From the NCBI RefSeq assembly GCF_900111355.1, contig NZ_FOHA01000005.1:98119-162118 (forward strand): 64,000 nucleotides of DNA. Direction: 5' to 3'. This stretch comes from Isobaculum melis (GTDB taxonomy: Bacteria > Bacillota > Bacilli > Lactobacillales > Carnobacteriaceae). Position numbers and translations under genes: made by a program. Below are positions 1 through 9,046 of the stretch, in pieces (positions within the stretch are counted from its first letter, which is position 1; every line of letters begins with the position of its first letter). Under the pieces are notes generated by a model. That model did not search any database and was not told the origin of the DNA. It was given only the letters and a program-made list of their open reading frames with translations.

Positions 1-1
1 T

Positions 2-709
2 TATGCTTTAGGAACAGCGCTGGATGTTGCTCCTTTTCAAATGGATATGTATCTAGATGATTTATATTCAATTATCACAATTGTCCCAGAAGTAGCCTTT
101 AAATATGAGCAAAATAATTACCAATTAGAGTTAACAGAAGAGGATATGAATTATTTACCATTAGTTTGCTTTGAGAATGAAAGCTATGCAGCCTTGGAGA
201 TAGATAGTCAAACCAACCAAGTTGTTTCTCTGCGTTATTTTGATAAAGAAACACTATTAAGAGTTGCACCTTATGATGTAAGTGGCTTAAATCAATTAGA
301 AGCCTTACCTACGATTGATGCAGAGGAATGGAAAAAAATAGATGAAAGCAATCGCAAACAAACAATGGAAATTTTTAATGTGATTCGTCAAAGAGCGCAG
401 CTGCCAGAATTTACAACAACTGAAGCTATTGATTTAATTTGTAAAATGTACCAGCAACAAATTTTTCATGAAAGCCCAAAAGAAGCAGATTTGAAGCAGC
501 AACTAACAGACTTATTTACTGAACATCAAATAAAGGCACAGCGATTTTCCTATTTTGTTGAAAGCATTAAGCCTGACGCACCAAGTGTTGTTGATAAGGT
601 ATTACGTACATCAGCTTACCATCAACAACTATTTGACCCACAGCTTAACCATTTTTCTATTCATTTTTTAGAAGATAATATTTTTGGCTTATTTGTTCAA
701 AGTGAATAA
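2..709 (+). CDS. CAP-associated domain protein, YlbC-like (5' end outside window)
   Basis: The reading frame is open to the left edge, so the N-terminus is missing and the first in-window ATG (41) is probably internal. About 235 residues are visible. Residues near VCFENESYAALEI and VSLRYFDKETLL resemble the CAP-associated domain found before SCP/CAP domains in YlbC-type secreted proteins. The C-terminal half (FNVIRQRAQLPEF to FGLFVQ) has the length and spacing of an SCP fold but lacks an obvious His/Glu active-site set. It lies upstream of ylbF, as ylbC does in Bacillus, which supports the call. The function of the family is not settled. Any signal peptide or anchor would be upstream of the window. 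Confidence 0.55.
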   Translation, partial: YALGTALDVAPFQMDMYLDDLYSIITIVPEVAFKYEQNNYQLELTEEDMNYLPLVCFENESYAALEIDSQTNQVVSLRYFDKETLLRVAPYDVSGLNQLEALPTIDAEEWKKIDESNRKQTMEIFNVIRQRAQLPEFTTTEAIDLICKMYQQQIFHESPKEADLKQQLTDLFTEHQIKAQRFSYFVESIKPDAPSVVDKVLRTSAYHQQLFDPQLNHFSIHFLEDNIFGLFVQSE

Positions 710-788
710 TGAAGAAATAGCTAGCAATTTTCCTGTTTATTCTGTACAATTTGAGTAGGTAAAAAAATGAATGAAAGTAAGTGACTAA

Positions 789-1229
789 ATGATAGTAAAT
801 GATGCTTATTTTAAAATAGAAGATCAAGCGTTACTGTTGGTAGAACAAATTATGCGCAGTGAAGTAGCTAGACAATATAAAGAAGCAAAGGCTGAGTTAC
901 AAAATAATGAAAGTGCCCAGCAAAAAATTCAGGATTTTCAGCTAGCAAAAGAAAAATTTGAAGAACTGAGTCGTTTTGGCGATTATGCGCCTGGCTTTAA
1001 AGAATTAAGAAGAGAAGTCAGAGCCTTAAAAAGAGCAATGGATATGGATGAAGTTGTTGCCTCTTTTAGATTTGCTGAGATGGATTTGCAAACCGTTTTA
1101 GATGAAGTCAGTTTAACCATTGCAAAACAAGTTTCTGAAACAATTAAAGTACCAACTGGTAATCCATTTTTTGAATCAAAAAGTGGCAAATCTGGTTGTA
1201 GTAGTGGCGGCAGCTGTGGGTGTAGTTAA
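789..1229 (+). CDS. ylbF: YlbF/RicF family regulator with Cys-rich tail
   Basis: A 146-residue, largely helical, charged protein of the YlbF/YmcA family. In Bacillus, RicF (YlbF) forms a complex with RicA (YmcA) and RicT (YaaT) that carries Fe-S clusters and affects RNase Y-dependent mRNA maturation, competence and biofilm formation. The body shows the family core (EKFEELSRFGDYAPGF, then KVPTGNPFF). The tail ends in CSSGGSCGCS, which matches the cluster-binding cysteine tail of RicF. The start has only a weak ribosome binding site. It is followed by ylbG 14 bases on, the same order as in Bacillus. The function here is inferred from the family. Confidence 0.85.
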   Translation: MIVNDAYFKIEDQALLLVEQIMRSEVARQYKEAKAELQNNESAQQKIQDFQLAKEKFEELSRFGDYAPGFKELRREVRALKRAMDMDEVVASFRFAEMDLQTVLDEVSLTIAKQVSETIKVPTGNPFFESKSGKSGCSSGGSCGCS

Positions 1230-1243
1230 GGATGGTGGAAAAA

Positions 1244-1549
1244 ATGATTGAAAGACAAGGCTTGATTGTTTGGGTCTATAGTTTAAGAAATTTAAAAATA
1301 CTCAAAAGACATGGTTTAGTACACTATGTATCAAAAAAAATGAAATATGTTGTACTTTATACAAATCGAGAAGATATTGAAATGCTTGAAAGAAAAATCA
1401 AAGAACTACATTTCGTTAGAAAAGTAGAACGCTCCTATCGTCCTGAGATTGATATGAACTTTTCCGAGAGAATTGGGACATCACAACGTGACATAAAAGA
1501 AGTTAATGAAGCTGAATTAACAGAGACAATCTTAATTGAACCTGTTTAA
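1244..1549 (+). CDS. ylbG: YlbG family protein (DUF2129)
   Basis: A small basic cytoplasmic protein, 101 residues from the preferred start. It has the family core GLIVWVYSLRNLKILKRHG and YVSKKMKYVVLY. An in-frame ATG at 1232 sits too close to the preceding AGG, whereas the ATG at 1244 has GGTGG at a normal distance, so 1244 is chosen. The molecular role of the family is unknown. It is conserved beside ylbF in Firmicutes and probably cotranscribed with it. A strong terminator follows directly. Confidence 0.85.
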   Translation: MIERQGLIVWVYSLRNLKILKRHGLVHYVSKKMKYVVLYTNREDIEMLERKIKELHFVRKVERSYRPEIDMNFSERIGTSQRDIKEVNEAELTETILIEPV

Positions 1550-1557
1550 AACAAAGT

Positions 1558-1585
1558 AAGCGACACAAATAGTGTCGCTTTTTTT
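1558..1585 (+). terminator. Intrinsic terminator after ylbG
   Basis: A perfect 9-bp stem (AAGCGACAC / GTGTCGCTT) with a 5-base loop is followed by a run of T. It closes the ylbF-ylbG unit. Confidence 0.9.
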
Positions 1586-1641
1586 GCTGAAAAAGGGTAA
1601 AATATAGACTATTAATGAACAAATGAAGGGATGAACAACAG

Positions 1642-2196
1642 ATGCGTGTAATTTCTGGTGAATATGGTGGAAGAAGATTAAAGGCGGTGCCTGGCGTCAA
1701 TACAAGACCAACAACAGATAAAATCAAAGAATCTATTTTTAATATGATTGGTCCTTATTTTGATGGTGGCGTTGTGTTAGATTTATTTGCTGGAAGTGGT
1801 GGGTTGAGTATTGAAGCAGTTTCCCGAGGCTATGATCGTGCCATCCTCATTGATAAAGCACCACAAGCCATTCAAACCATTAAAGAAAATATTGAGATAA
1901 CAAAGGAAGTAGAAAAATTTGATGTTTTTCGTAATGATGCTAAAAGAGCGATTCAACTATTAGCTAAAAAAGAGGAAAAAATTGACTTATTATTTCTTGA
2001 TCCACCCTATGCAAAGCAAGAAATTGTTCAACAAATTGAACAAATGAATCAGTTAGACTTATTTAATCACCAAGCGATGATTGTTTGTGAAGTAGATAAA
2101 CAGGTTGATTTACCTGAGATGATTGATGATTTTATTTGTTTGAAGAATGAAAAATATGGTGTAACTAAAATTGTAATTTATGAAAAGAGGGCTTAG
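1642..2196 (+). CDS. rsmD: 16S rRNA (guanine(966)-N2)-methyltransferase RsmD
   Basis: A 184-residue class I SAM-dependent methyltransferase that makes m2G966 on 16S rRNA during 30S assembly. The N-terminus ([16 protein letters not shown]) is typical. The SAM-binding motif I reads [15 protein letters not shown] (about residues 46-60) and the catalytic motif IV reads LLFLDPPYA (about 115-123). The length is normal for the family. Its stop lies one base before the coaD start, so the two are almost certainly cotranscribed and translationally coupled, as in many Firmicutes. Confidence 0.95.
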   Translation: MRVISGEYGGRRLKAVPGVNTRPTTDKIKESIFNMIGPYFDGGVVLDLFAGSGGLSIEAVSRGYDRAILIDKAPQAIQTIKENIEITKEVEKFDVFRNDAKRAIQLLAKKEEKIDLLFLDPPYAKQEIVQQIEQMNQLDLFNHQAMIVCEVDKQVDLPEMIDDFICLKNEKYGVTKIVIYEKRA

Positions 2197-2197
2197 T

Positions 2198-2686
2198 ATG
2201 ACAAAAGTGGCATTAGTTCCAGGAAGCTTTGATCCACCCACTAATGGGCATATTGACATGATGAAAAGGGCCGCTGGTTTATTTGATCAAGTGATTGTTT
2301 CCATTTCTACTAATAGTTCAAAGTCTTCCTTATTTACGGTTGCAGAAAGAAAAGCTTTTATTGAAGAAGCTTTAAGTGAATACTCAAATATTCAAGTTGC
2401 CATTCATCAGGATGGATTAACCGTTGATTTTGCTAAAGAAGTTGGCGCAAATGTGATGGTTCGAGGGCTACGAGGCATGGCTGATTATGAATATGAAGCA
2501 CAAATAGCTGCAATGAATCATTATCAAAATGAGCAAATAGAAACGGTCTTTTTAATGACAGATAAAAAATATCAATTTGTCAGCTCAAGTATTATTAAAG
2601 AAGTGGCTAAATTTAATGGGCGTATCACAGATTTAGTTCCGGCAAATGTTGTTGCTGCTTTAAAACAAAAATTGAAGCAGGATTAG
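2198..2686 (+). CDS. coaD: Phosphopantetheine adenylyltransferase
   Basis: Fourth step of coenzyme A synthesis: transfers AMP from ATP to 4'-phosphopantetheine. The protein is 162 residues. The nucleotidyltransferase signature VPGSFDPPTNGHID lies at the N-terminus, and a second motif, KYQFVSSSIIKEVA, near the C-terminus matches the ISSS(x)(L/I)(V/I)(R/K)E family signature. An in-frame ATG at 2180 lies inside rsmD. The ATG at 2198 is preferred because an AAAAGAGGG ribosome binding site precedes it and the protein then begins like known CoaD. Confidence 0.97.
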   Translation: MTKVALVPGSFDPPTNGHIDMMKRAAGLFDQVIVSISTNSSKSSLFTVAERKAFIEEALSEYSNIQVAIHQDGLTVDFAKEVGANVMVRGLRGMADYEYEAQIAAMNHYQNEQIETVFLMTDKKYQFVSSSIIKEVAKFNGRITDLVPANVVAALKQKLKQD

Positions 2687-2698
2687 GGGGCTTTATCA

Positions 2699-3745
2699 AT
2701 GAAAGAAAAAATAAAAAAATATAAAATCCCCCTTATTTTAGTCAGCTTTATCGCGTTGCTATTTATTGGCTATTTTCCATTAGATTATTATATTGAGTCC
2801 CCAGGTAATGCCGTTAGGTTAAATGATTTAGTTGAGGTAGATCATGAATATGATCAAAATGATGGCAGTTATATGCTAACCACTGTTAGGATTGCTAAAG
2901 CTACACCGTTAACTTACTTTTTTCAATATTTACCCTTTCGTGAAGGAATCAAGAGTACTGATTTATTTGATGAAGACCAATCAGAGGATGAATATGATAT
3001 TGAGCAGCAACATGCCATGTCTAGTTCAATAAACAGTGCGATACAAGTCGCTTTTACAGCAGCAGATGAGCCTTATGAAGTTGATTATCACGGGATTTAT
3101 GTTTTATCTGTGTTAAAAGAAAGTCAGCTTTATCAGCAAATTAAAGCGGGAGATACCATCACATCAATTGATGACCAACCATTTGAAAGCGCGCAGGAAT
3201 TTACAGCCTATATTAGCTCTAAAGAAATTGGAGATAAAATTAGCATTGCATATGAAAATGCAGCTGGAAATAATGAGAAGCTGACCACTGAGTTAATCGA
3301 TTTAGGCGAAGGCCGTGCTGGTATAGGGATTACATTAATTGATGATTATACCGTGACACCAAGTAAACCTGTCTCAATCGCAACTGATAGAATCGGTGGT
3401 CCCTCTGCTGGTTTTATGTTTACATTAGCCATTTATACCCAATTAACAAATGAGGATTTAAGAAACGGACGGGAAATTGCGGGCACAGGTACCATGAGCC
3501 CAGATGGTACAGTAGGTCGAATTGGTGGGATTGATAAAAAGGTAGTGGCAGCAGATAAAGAAGGGGCAGAAATTTTCTTTGCACCAGATGATGAAATCAC
3601 ACCTGAAATGAAAGAAATCTATCCTGATATCAAAACAAATTATGAAGAAGCAAAGGAAGCAGCAGAAAAATGTCAGACTAAAATGAAAATAGTTCCTATT
3701 CGTCATTTTCAAGATGCTTTAGATTATTTAAAAGAACATTCATAA
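2699..3745 (+). CDS. ylbL: SepM/YlbL family membrane-anchored PDZ-Lon protease
   Basis: A 348-residue serine protease with an N-terminal membrane anchor (about residues 11-31), a PDZ domain in the middle (YVLSVLKESQLYQQIKAGD onward) and a C-terminal Lon-type protease domain. The catalytic serine is in GGPSAGF and the likely catalytic lysine is in GGIDKKV, giving a Ser-Lys dyad. In streptococci the homologue SepM trims the competence pheromone. In Bacillus YlbL is linked to cleavage of a DNA-damage checkpoint protein. Its substrate here cannot be told. It is 12 bases after coaD and ends at a terminator, making rsmD-coaD-ylbL one unit. Confidence 0.92.
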   Translation: MKEKIKKYKIPLILVSFIALLFIGYFPLDYYIESPGNAVRLNDLVEVDHEYDQNDGSYMLTTVRIAKATPLTYFFQYLPFREGIKSTDLFDEDQSEDEYDIEQQHAMSSSINSAIQVAFTAADEPYEVDYHGIYVLSVLKESQLYQQIKAGDTITSIDDQPFESAQEFTAYISSKEIGDKISIAYENAAGNNEKLTTELIDLGEGRAGIGITLIDDYTVTPSKPVSIATDRIGGPSAGFMFTLAIYTQLTNEDLRNGREIAGTGTMSPDGTVGRIGGIDKKVVAADKEGAEIFFAPDDEITPEMKEIYPDIKTNYEEAKEAAEKCQTKMKIVPIRHFQDALDYLKEHS

Positions 3746-3774
3746 AACAGCAAATTTATTTGCTGTTTTTTTGT
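3745..3774 (+). terminator. Intrinsic terminator after ylbL
   Basis: A 10-bp perfect stem (AAACAGCAAA / TTTGCTGTTT) with a 4-base loop runs into a T-rich tract. It overlaps the last base of the ylbL stop. Confidence 0.85.
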
Positions 3775-3809
3775 TTATTTACATATATTAAAACTAAGGA
3801 GGTGAAATC

Positions 3810-4436
3810 ATGGATGTGCATCAAATCATTCGCTATTATCAAACGTATAAAAAATATTTATTGATTGCAGGGATTGTGCTGGGGATGATTGTTCTTTTTT
3901 TGAGTCAATTATCAAAGAAAGAACAACCAGTAGTACAGTCTAACTTGACCAATCTATCAGAGGTTTCCGAAGAAGCAGATGCACCAGAAGAAATAAAATC
4001 ACCACAAATATTTGTTGATATTAAAGGAGCGGTTTTACATCCAGGAATCTATGAAGTCTTACCAGAAAGTCGAGTAGCTAGTCTAATTGAATTAGCAGGT
4101 GGATTAACAGAGCAAGCAGATGCAAAACAAATAAATTTAGCCCAGCAGCTTCAAGATGAGATGGTTATTTATGTGCCAATACTTGGAGAAGAGCCGATGA
4201 TACAAGAGAATGAAGGGGCTTTATCCCAACAAAAAGATTCAACAAAAATTAATTTAAATAAAGCAACATTAGAAGAGCTACAAAAAATACCAGGAGTAGG
4301 GCAAAAGAAAGCAGAGGCAATTTTACAGTATCGAGAAGAAAAAGGTGCCTTTAAAAAAATTGAAGAGATTACTGAGATTTCAGGAATTGGTTCTCAGACA
4401 TTTGAGAAATTAAAAGAATTTATTGTTGTTCAATAA
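3810..4436 (+). CDS. comEA: Competence protein ComEA
   Basis: A 208-residue membrane-anchored DNA receptor for natural transformation. One membrane segment lies near residues 18-34 (LLIAGIVLGMIVLFL). It is followed by an acidic/Ser/Thr linker, an SLBB-type domain (IFVDIKGAVLHPGIYEV) and a C-terminal helix-hairpin-helix DNA-binding domain (INLNKATLEELQKIPGVGQ and the second hairpin ISGIGSQTF). The length and order are complete. AGGAGGTGA precedes the ATG. It starts the comEA-comEB-comEC locus. Confidence 0.96.
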   Translation: MDVHQIIRYYQTYKKYLLIAGIVLGMIVLFLSQLSKKEQPVVQSNLTNLSEVSEEADAPEEIKSPQIFVDIKGAVLHPGIYEVLPESRVASLIELAGGLTEQADAKQINLAQQLQDEMVIYVPILGEEPMIQENEGALSQQKDSTKINLNKATLEELQKIPGVGQKKAEAILQYREEKGAFKKIEEITEISGIGSQTFEKLKEFIVVQ

Positions 4437-4444
4437 AAGAATAC

Positions 4445-4473
4445 TTGCTTGATTATTTTTCCTTGCGTATACT
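4445..4473 (+). promoter_or_regulatory. Predicted sigma-A promoter upstream of comEB
   Basis: TTGCTT and TATACT are separated by exactly 17 bases in the comEA-comEB gap. This could drive comEB-comEC independently of comEA. Prediction from sequence only. Confidence 0.45.
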
Positions 4474-4540
4474 AGAAAGAAAAGCAGAATAAGCTTAAGG
4501 AATAAACCAAGAGCTATCGCTAGAAAAAGGAGGAAATAAA

Positions 4541-5032
4541 TTGATAGAAAGAATACCTTGGGACCAATATTTTATGGCACAGAGCCAATTATTATCACTA
4601 AGAAGTACCTGTACACGTTTAATGGTTGGTGCAACGATTGTGAGGGATAAACGTATTATAGCAGGTGGATATAATGGGTCAGTTACTGCGGATGATCATT
4701 GTATTGATGAAGGCTGTTATATTGTGGATGGCCATTGTTTAAGAACCATCCATGCAGAAATGAATGCCATTTTACAATGTGCAAAATTTGGCGTACCAAC
4801 AGAGGGTGCTGAAATTTATGTGACACATTTTCCTTGTTTACAATGCACTAAAATGATTTTACAAGCAGGAATTAAAACGATTCATTATCAAGCTGATTAC
4901 AAAAATGATGAATATGCTTTAAAATTACTTAAACAAGCTGGTGTTGCCCTACATCAAGTGCGTTTATCGCAAGATTATTTTAAACAATTGCATTTTGATG
5001 AAACTACTGATCATCAAGGCTGCGATTGCTAA
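4541..5032 (+). CDS. comEB: ComE operon protein 2, dCMP deaminase family
   Basis: A 163-residue zinc-dependent deoxycytidylate deaminase. The zinc and proton-shuttle motif HAEMNAILQ and the second zinc motif PCLQCTK are both intact, as is CIDEGCYIVDGHCLRTIHAE. It likely converts dCMP to dUMP to feed thymidylate synthesis. A direct role in DNA uptake is doubtful even in Bacillus. The start is a TTG at 4541 with AAGGAGG about 8 bases upstream, because no ATG fits. It ends in GCDC. Confidence 0.93.
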   Translation: MIERIPWDQYFMAQSQLLSLRSTCTRLMVGATIVRDKRIIAGGYNGSVTADDHCIDEGCYIVDGHCLRTIHAEMNAILQCAKFGVPTEGAEIYVTHFPCLQCTKMILQAGIKTIHYQADYKNDEYALKLLKQAGVALHQVRLSQDYFKQLHFDETTDHQGCDC

Positions 5033-5049
5033 GATTCCTTTAACGAGCG

Positions 5050-7389
5050 ATGAAAGGTTATCTTATTTTTCCTGGTATATTATCGCTTTTAATCGTAGTT
5101 GCTTTATTTTATCCAAATGCTATTTTTATCTATTTACTACTTTTGTTATTTTTATTCCGCTTAGGCCACACAAAATGTTTAAAAGTGATTAGTCTTACCA
5201 TTTTTTGTGGTCTAGTGGTGTTACTTGTTGGTTATTTTAAAATATATCATGTCTCAACCTTGCTTAATGGTACGGAAACACAGCTTCAAGTTCAGGTAGC
5301 GCCAGATGGGATTAAAGTAAATGGGAATCTCTTACGTTTACAGGGATCCTATCAAACGGATAAAGGCAAAGAAACACTCATTTTATTCTATACACTAGCC
5401 AATGAAGAAGAACAAAAAGCTTGGCAGAAACAATCTGATCCATTACAACTAGAGGTTATTGGTACACTAGAATGTCCTGAAGGCAATCGAAATCGATACC
5501 AATTTAATTATCAACAATATTTAAAACACCAGGGAATTCAGTGGGTTATGAGTATTGATCAGATTAAAAAGCAACAGGTGAACCAGCCAAATTGGTGGGC
5601 GTTTGATGTCAGGCTGACAAAGCTTCGCATACAGGCGATTCAAACATTGGAACAAAAATTTAATCAGCGATCTTTTAGTTATATTGTTGCGCTTGTTATT
5701 GGCAATGGTGATTTTATAGAGCCTGAGTATAAGGAAATTCAGCAACAGTTGGGGATTGTGCCGCTTTTTGTTATTTCTGGCTTACATATTCATTTTTTAT
5801 GTCAGTTTATTGAGTATTTTCTATTAAGGATAGGTGTGACGAAAGAAAAAAGTCAGTGTCTTTTATTAGTCGGTTTGTTGATTTATGGTCAATTTGTTGG
5901 GTTTGGTGTGAGTGTCATGCGTGTGGTACTGATTCACTTCTTCACATTCCTTGCAGCCTTACTAAAACAACGGTTTGCATCACTTGATTATTTCTTTTTA
6001 GCACTGATTGTTTCGCTGCTTTATCAACCACAATTTATCCTAAATATTGGTTTTCAACTTTCTTATGGTGTCACAGCCATCTTCTTATTATTTGGATATC
6101 TTGTTCAACCGCTCTCAAGTATCAAAAAAAATCTGTTCCTCTCATTCTTAGCTTCTCTTTTTTCTGCACCTATTTTAGCCTTTCATTTCTTTGAAATTCC
6201 TCTTTATTCCATGTTATTTAATTGTTTATTATTACCATTCTTTGAGTGGGTGCTGATTCCACTTTGTTTTTTTCTATGTTTAGTAGGCTTATGTTTTTCA
6301 GCTACTTCACTAGTTTTAACGTTAGTCGTACAATTATCAAATGGTATTTTTCTTTTTTTAGATGATTTATTAATGTTTTTTGGTAAATTACCCTATTTAA
6401 CTTTTGTAACAGGTAGGCTCTCCATTTTCACAATAAGTATTTATTTTTGCGGCTTTTTTGGTCTATTGATTTATTTATATCAACCTAAGAAATTTTATCG
6501 TTCTATTAGTAGCATCCTGGTTTGCTGTCTATTTATTTTAGTTGGTTCCATTCAAATAAAAAATTACTTCATGGCAGGGGAAGTGATGATGATTGATGTT
6601 GGGCAAGGAGATGCCATTTTAATTCGTTTGCCAAATCATCAGGGAGATTATTTAATTGATACAGGTGGACAAATAAGCTATGAAAAGGCAGCTTGGCAAA
6701 TTCGCTCAAATGAACAAAGCTTAGCTAAAAAAACGCTGATTCCTTATTTAAAAAGTGAAGGGATTACAAGGTTAGAGACAGTATTTATTACCCATGCGCA
6801 TTTAGATCATTTTGGTGCCTTAGAGGAATTAAGTGAAGAGATTCAAATTGATGAGGTCGTTTTTCCTAAAGGCTCTGACAAAAGCAGCACCTTTTCAACT
6901 GTTTTAAACAAGCTTGATGAAAAAGGGCTTCAACTAACACCAGTCTTGGCTGAAACGACTTATCAAAAGCAGTCATTTTCTGCTGAAATTCTCTTTCCGT
7001 TTAAAGTAGAAACAGGGGGAAACAATGATTCATTGGTACTTCAGACAACATTTGGTACATTGAGTTGGTTATTTGTAGGGGATTTAGAGAAAGAAGGAGA
7101 AGCTGAGTTATTAAAAAAATATCCGCAATTAAAAATAGATGTTTTAAAAATTGGTCATCATGGTAGTAAAACCTCTAGTTCAGCAGCGTTTATTGAACAG
7201 TTACAGCCAACTTATGGTTTGATTTCTTGTGGCAAAAAGAATCGTTTTGATCATCCGCATAAAATTACGCTTGATCAATTACTATCTAGCCAAGTGATGA
7301 TTTACCGAACAGACTTACAAGGGGCAATTTATATGAAATACATGCCTAACGAACATGAGCCTTTTCAAAAGATTTTAACAAATGACTAA
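5050..7389 (+). CDS. comEC: DNA internalization channel ComEC/Rec2
   Basis: A 779-residue polytopic membrane protein that passes single-stranded DNA into the cell. There are hydrophobic segments at the N-terminus, an extracytoplasmic domain (about 80-180), the competence transmembrane domain (about 200-470, with VISGLHIHF), and a C-terminal metallo-beta-lactamase-like domain. The last carries MIDVGQGDAILIRL, the metal motif THAHLDHFG and GHHGSKTSSS, so the nuclease-like site is intact. Only 17 bases separate it from comEB. The gene looks full length, so DNA uptake may be functional; the pilus genes are not in this window. Confidence 0.96.
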   Translation: MKGYLIFPGILSLLIVVALFYPNAIFIYLLLLLFLFRLGHTKCLKVISLTIFCGLVVLLVGYFKIYHVSTLLNGTETQLQVQVAPDGIKVNGNLLRLQGSYQTDKGKETLILFYTLANEEEQKAWQKQSDPLQLEVIGTLECPEGNRNRYQFNYQQYLKHQGIQWVMSIDQIKKQQVNQPNWWAFDVRLTKLRIQAIQTLEQKFNQRSFSYIVALVIGNGDFIEPEYKEIQQQLGIVPLFVISGLHIHFLCQFIEYFLLRIGVTKEKSQCLLLVGLLIYGQFVGFGVSVMRVVLIHFFTFLAALLKQRFASLDYFFLALIVSLLYQPQFILNIGFQLSYGVTAIFLLFGYLVQPLSSIKKNLFLSFLASLFSAPILAFHFFEIPLYSMLFNCLLLPFFEWVLIPLCFFLCLVGLCFSATSLVLTLVVQLSNGIFLFLDDLLMFFGKLPYLTFVTGRLSIFTISIYFCGFFGLLIYLYQPKKFYRSISSILVCCLFILVGSIQIKNYFMAGEVMMIDVGQGDAILIRLPNHQGDYLIDTGGQISYEKAAWQIRSNEQSLAKKTLIPYLKSEGITRLETVFITHAHLDHFGALEELSEEIQIDEVVFPKGSDKSSTFSTVLNKLDEKGLQLTPVLAETTYQKQSFSAEILFPFKVETGGNNDSLVLQTTFGTLSWLFVGDLEKEGEAELLKKYPQLKIDVLKIGHHGSKTSSSAAFIEQLQPTYGLISCGKKNRFDHPHKITLDQLLSSQVMIYRTDLQGAIYMKYMPNEHEPFQKILTND

Positions 7390-7395
7390 AAGAGC

Positions 7396-7424
7396 TTGCA
7401 ATTTCTTGGATAGCTTTGTAACAT
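7396..7424 (+). promoter_or_regulatory. Possible promoter for holA
   Basis: TTGCAA and TAACAT with a 17-base spacer lie just after the comEC stop. The -10 is imperfect. Confidence 0.35.
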
Positions 7425-7449
7425 AAAAGAGGAAGAAAGAAGGGATGAA

Positions 7450-8487
7450 ATGAATTTTACCAAAGAAATGTCAAAAATTTCTCAACAGCAATTTTCATCT
7501 GTGTATCTCGTATTAGGTACTGAAGCATATTTGAGAGATCAAGCAAAAGCTAGTTTCTTAAAGAATGCATTATCAGAGGATGAAATCGATTTAAATTTTG
7601 GTAGTTATGATATGAATGTGACGCCACTAGCTGCTGCTATTGAAGATGCCGCTTCTGTTCCTTTTTTTGGTGATAGAAGATTGGTCTATATTGAAAACCC
7701 TTATTTCTTAACAGGGGAGCGTAGTAAAAGTAAATTAGAACATGATATTGAGCAATTAACTTCTTATTTAAATGATCCACCACCATATAGTGTGCTTGTT
7801 TTTTTCGCACCCTATGAAAAATTAGATGAACGAAAAAAAATTGTCAAGCAATTAAAAAAAGTAGCAACAATTATCGAAACAGGGGCACTTTCAGAAAAAG
7901 ATACAAGACATTTTCTAAGAGACTATATTCAAAATGAAGGATATGAAATCTCACCAGAAGCATTTGAATTATTGATTCAGTTAACAGATGCCAATCTATC
8001 AAGTGCCATGGGAGAATTGCCAAAACTTTTTCTATATGTAGCAGACACAAAGAAAATTTCAAAAGAGATGGTTACAAATCTTGTTCCCAAAACACTAGAA
8101 CAAAATATTTTTGATTTAGTGCCAGCCGTTTTAAATAAACAAGTTGAAAAAGCGTTGACGATTTATCGAGATTTATTATTACAAAAAGAAGAACCAATTA
8201 AAATTCATGCCATTTTATCCACTCATTTTAGATTGATGCTACAAGTTAGAATTTGTATACAAAAGGGCTATCAACAAGGAGATATTGCGAGCATGCTGAA
8301 AATCCATCCTTATCGTGTGAAATTAGCAATGCAGCAAGTGAAAAAATTTGATATGAACACTTTATCAACTGCTTTTCAAGGTTTAGTTGATGCAGAATAT
8401 GCCTTAAAAACAGGGCAAGGAAATAGAGAAATGCAATTCGAATTATTTGTTTTAAAATTTGCTGATCAGCATGCAATGGCAAACTAA
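7450..8487 (+). CDS. holA: DNA polymerase III subunit delta
   Basis: A 345-residue clamp-loader subunit that opens the beta sliding clamp at replication forks. The N-terminal region VYLVLGTEAYLRDQAK and the following AAA+-like fold, then the collar domain (EQNIFDLVPAVLNKQVEKAL onward), match the family in order and length. No Walker A is expected in delta. It follows comEC, a common Firmicutes arrangement, and is closed by a terminator shared with the convergent rpsT region. Confidence 0.95.
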   Translation: MNFTKEMSKISQQQFSSVYLVLGTEAYLRDQAKASFLKNALSEDEIDLNFGSYDMNVTPLAAAIEDAASVPFFGDRRLVYIENPYFLTGERSKSKLEHDIEQLTSYLNDPPPYSVLVFFAPYEKLDERKKIVKQLKKVATIIETGALSEKDTRHFLRDYIQNEGYEISPEAFELLIQLTDANLSSAMGELPKLFLYVADTKKISKEMVTNLVPKTLEQNIFDLVPAVLNKQVEKALTIYRDLLLQKEEPIKIHAILSTHFRLMLQVRICIQKGYQQGDIASMLKIHPYRVKLAMQQVKKFDMNTLSTAFQGLVDAEYALKTGQGNREMQFELFVLKFADQHAMAN

Positions 8488-8533
8488 AAAAGAGTGAAGC
8501 TTGTGGTAAAAAAACAAGTTTCACTCTTTTTTA
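8486..8533 (+). terminator. Terminator after holA (usable on both strands)
   Basis: A long stem (AAAAAAGAGTGA / TCACTCTTTTTT plus a CTTGT/ACAAG inner part) is flanked by A and T runs. Confidence 0.8.
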
Positions 8534-8544
8534 GACAAAAATAA

Positions 8545-8570
8545 AGCGCCCATCTAAATAGATGAGCGTT
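8545..8570 (-). terminator. Terminator after rpsT
   Basis: On the minus strand a 10-bp stem (ACGCTCATCT / AGATGGGCGC, one mismatch or wobble) is followed by TTTATTTTTG. It lies just past the rpsT stop. Confidence 0.75.
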
Positions 8571-8580
8571 CCAAAATCAA

Positions 8581-8835
8581 TTATTTAGCAAGTTTGCTAG
8601 TTAAACGAGATTTGTCACGGTTAGCTTTATTTTTATGAATCAATCCTGATGCAGCAGCCATATCAATAGCTTTGATTGCTTCGCTGTGTAATTCATTTAA
8701 ATTATCAGAACCAGCTTCTACAGCTTGTTCAAATTTTTTGATTGCAGTACGAGTAGCGCTCATTTTAGAATTGTTTAAAGCATTTGCTTTTTCAGAAGTA
8801 CGTACGCGTTTAATTGCAGATTCAATATTTGGCAT
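8581..8835 (-). CDS. rpsT: 30S ribosomal protein S20
   Basis: An 84-residue basic protein beginning [18 protein letters not shown], the usual S20 N-terminus, which binds 16S rRNA. The start at 8835 is set by a strong GGAGGTGA site 5-6 bases upstream. The open frame continues further upstream, but that part lies in the leader and promoter. It is transcribed alone, converging on holA. Confidence 0.98.
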   Translation of the reverse strand: MPNIESAIKRVRTSEKANALNNSKMSATRTAIKKFEQAVEAGSDNLNELHSEAIKAIDMAAASGLIHKNKANRDKSRLTSKLAK

Positions 8836-8893
8836 TTGATTCACCTCCCACTTTCGATGATTGATAACTTTACAGTTATTTCCAACATCAATC

Positions 8894-8922
8894 ATTATAC
8901 CGAAAGATACTAGAGTTTGCAA
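8894..8922 (-). promoter_or_regulatory. Sigma-A promoter of rpsT
   Basis: On the minus strand, TTGCAA and TATAAT are spaced 17 bases apart. Transcription would start about 50 bases before the rpsT ATG. The leader contains a small ATAACT/AGTTAT hairpin. Confidence 0.8.
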
Positions 8923-9046
8923 TAAAAAAGTGTAAAGTTTTTTTACTTGATAGGAACAAAGTTCTTCTGTTTGTGTTGAGGTAATAAAATAGAATGGTTG
9001 AGAATACATAGATGATATTTTTTATTGTAAAGAAGGAGGAGCTTTT

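Noticed and set aside
3458..3712. Minus-strand open frame inside ylbL, Cys- and Phe-rich
   Set aside because: It is a shadow of the real gene, with no ribosome binding site and biased composition.
8836..9009. N-terminal extension of S20 (frame open to 9009)
   Set aside because: It covers the promoter and leader; S20 starts at MPNIES with a strong ribosome binding site.
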